Position numbers and translations under genes: made by a program
In this document: one piece after another, positions 62,093 through 64,000 of the stretch
Layout: each line of letters starts with the position of its first letter
Position numbering within the stretch: position 1 is the stretch's first letter
Assembly: GCA_948474755.1 (NCBI GenBank)
Contig: CAOLHI010000025.1
Location: 214,001-278,000 of the forward strand
Reading direction: 5' to 3'
Source: Ctenosaura bakeri
Lineage: Eukaryota; Chordata; Lepidosauria; Squamata; Iguanidae
Length of the DNA stretch: 64,000 nucleotides
The notes under the pieces: model-generated
Databases searched by the model: none
What the model was told of the DNA's origin: nothing
Seen by the model: only the letters and a program-made list of their open reading frames with translations

Positions 62093-62899
62093 TATGCATG
62101 TTTGTGTATGTGTGCATGTACAAAATAAGCACTTTGGCTCTGTCCTGTTTGCATCTGTGGAAGGGGTTCGAATTCTACGTCATTCTTAGCATCCAGCAAG
62201 ATGATTCTTTTGACTCTTAAGATCCGAGCAGAAGGCGAGGCTTTGTGGACACTTTTGAACTCCCCAGTTCTCTTACCTGGCTTGGGTTCCTTGTAGTCCG
62301 AACCCCTCTTTCTTCCAAGCTGTGTTCCGCCCAACACAAAGACACACACAAATAAATATACAGGCGATGATTCTTCCTGGGAAGGGGTTAATTGTGTTTT
62401 AGCAGCCAACCTGTGAGCCAGGGAGGATGTTTGTTGTTTTAGACACACACACACACACAAAAAAACCACAATCTGGGCATCCAGCCCAAACCTGGCTGAT
62501 CTCCTTGGAGTACATCAAACACCCGCCGTCTCCCATCTAAGCAGCTTATGGGTGTGACTGTGTCTGCTTTTGAAGTGATGCCAGCTTTCGATTGTGGATT
62601 TTTTTTTTATCAGGTGGGTGGCAGCTTGAGTTTGCTACACCGCCTCCCTTGTCTTGGCACTTGATGGGGGGGGGGCGGCTTCAGACAGACGAAGGGACGA
62701 GGTGGGGGATTGGGTGGCTTTAAACATGATTATCTAATCTGGAATTCCAATTTAGATAAGAGCAAGCAGCTAGTTCCCTTGCATTGCAAACTGGCAGGAA
62801 TGCAAAAAGTTCTTGTGCTGAAATTTCCAGAAATTTTCAAGCCTGGCCGCTGTGAGAAATAAAGCGGAGAGGGAAGAGTCTTGAATACGGTCCAACAAG
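62093..62899. other. Repeat-poor segment, candidate regulatory DNA
   Basis: (CA)n at 62440-62460 and short T/G runs. 62725-62880 is balanced and includes 'gaattccaatttagataag' and 'tttccagaaattttc' (a STAT-like inverted TTCC..GGAA pattern). No exon seen. Confidence 0.3.
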
Positions 62900-63111
62900 G
62901 GCCACTTCCGCACAAGACTGTTATAGTGCTATGATTCCACTTCCAACATCCTATGGAATCTTGGGATTTGCAGTTTAAAGGGGGGGGGCTTCAATGGAGT
63001 GCTGTAATCATAATGCCCTCAAAGGCCCCTCCCTAAACTGCAAACCCCAGGATTCCATAGGATGTTGAAAGTGGAATCATAGCACTATAACCGTCTAGTG
63101 TGGAAATGGCC
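62900..63111. mobile_element. Palindromic MITE copy, 3-bp duplication AAG
   Basis: Termini GGCCACTTCCGCACAAG and CTAGTGTGGAAATGGCC. AAG flanks both ends (62897-62899, 63112-63114). The centre contains a short unrelated insert 'tcaatggagtgctgtaatcat'. Confidence 0.9.
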
Positions 63112-63164
63112 AAGATGTTTTGCTGCCAGAAGCAGAGGAGGAATTGTTGCTCTCCATTCATCGG

Positions 63165-63240
63165 ATTCCTGCCATAGCAGGGGTTGGGCTGGATGGCCTT
63201 TGGGTTGCCTCCCAACTCTGCTTTGTACAGTTTTATGACA
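63165..63240 (+). mobile_element. CR1 3' UTR fragment
   Basis: 'ttcctgccatagcaggggttgggctggatggcctttgggttgcctcccaactctg', with a decayed tail. Confidence 0.65.
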
Positions 63241-63459
63241 CTCAAAGTAAGCAAGCTACACTGGCACAGAAGGCACAACATTTCAGTTCCTCCCATCCTG
63301 GGCCATAAAAACGCAACAGTGGCAAAGCAAATAATTCCCACTGTGCTGATCTTTTGCAATGCCCCAGATCTGCTCCCGAAGGGGACCACTCTTTACTCCA
63401 CCTTGTGGAACTGCCAGTCTGGTCTTGAAATGGAATAGACCATCCCACTGGAGAGGGCA

Positions 63460-63700
63460 GGATTTATTTATTTTTAAAAAATAAATATAAAAAAATATAA
63501 ATATAAAAAAATATAAATATAAAAAATATAAATAACAGACACACTTGTATTTATAAATAAATATAAATATAAATGTGTGTCTGTTATTTATATTTTTTAT
63601 ATTTATAAATAAATATAAATATATTTTTATATATTTTATATTATATTATTATATTATATATTTTTTATATTTATAAATAAATATAAATATATATAAAAAT
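63460..63700. repeat. AT-rich tandem repeat with perfect inverted repeat
   Basis: 'aaatataaatataaaaa' units in both orientations. 63519-63544 and 63575-63600 are perfect 26-bp reverse complements around a 30-bp AT spacer and include the non-AT core 'aacagacacac'. Confidence 0.9.
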
Positions 63701-64000
63701 ATCTTTTGTTATCCCAACTCACAATTCAAGGAGGTTTGCAACTATGTAAATCAAAGCACAACTAAAAAATAAAATTGATGCAATTCTTTAAGAAAAATTC
63801 TATTCAAAAGGCATACTAAAACCAGTTTGAAAAACACATTTTTTTAAAAAAATTTTTTTTATTAAAAGCGTCCATGTACATTAAAGGAACGTGTACAAAC
63901 TTATTCAATTTAATGTTATATTCCTCTTTCATATCAAATTTTAGCAAGAGTTTATAGGTTTTACCAAACAAATGTTTGTCACCAGTATAATTGTAACTCA
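63701..64000. other. Unassigned AT-rich sequence at the window edge
   Basis: 63705-63840 resembles the A-rich end of an L2-type LINE. The rest is unassigned. Confidence 0.35.

Overview
The window is nuclear DNA of a squamate reptile, most likely a lizard. The evidence is a vertebrate exon/intron gene and a squamate repeat load: CR1 LINE 3' ends with ATTCTATG-type tails, Sauria-type SINEs (including chimeras with a 5S rRNA-derived head), L1 and L2 remnants, an LTR, hAT and Tigger-like DNA transposons, and many copies of a short palindromic element. I cannot name the species. There is no operon, CRISPR array or prokaryotic gene here.

The only protein-coding gene I can support is a complete HEATR6 orthologue (HEAT repeat-containing protein 6) on the + strand, 17473-46604. 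I read 20 coding exons whose phases join without conflict into 1172 codons plus a stop, close to the roughly 1180 residues I recall for human HEATR6. The start lies in a CpG-rich promoter holding CTCF-, ETS-, NRF1-, RFX X-box- and YY1-like motifs. The gene ends with a very short 3' UTR and an AATAAA signal. Intron 18 uses a GC-AG splice pair, and the exon 4 acceptor sits inside a TTTG microsatellite.

Layout: 1-17.2 kb is intergenic, with about fifteen copies of the palindromic element, several CR1s, an L1 fragment, two LTR-like segments, a GC-rich transposon, one hAT element, and repeat-poor stretches that may be regulatory. 17.3-46.7 kb is HEATR6. Its introns carry a hAT element with a perfect 8-bp duplication, three Tigger-like elements, SINEs and an L2 end, but only two full palindromic elements. 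46.8-64 kb is intergenic, with nested CR1s, a fourth Tigger-like element, a foldback repeat, more palindromic elements (one inserted into another), and an AT-rich block with a perfect inverted repeat at the right end.

The most unusual structure is the family of palindromic elements with termini GGCCATTTCCGCAC...GTGCGGAAATGGCC. Two larger, GC-rich elements of different sequence share this type of terminus (GGCCCTTT(T/C)CGCA). All five clean insertions I could read have 3-bp target duplications. In the near-perfect palindromes, subfamily-specific variants occur in both arms of the same copy, which suggests the two arms are copied or corrected together. The rest of the window looks like ordinary squamate intron and intergenic DNA.
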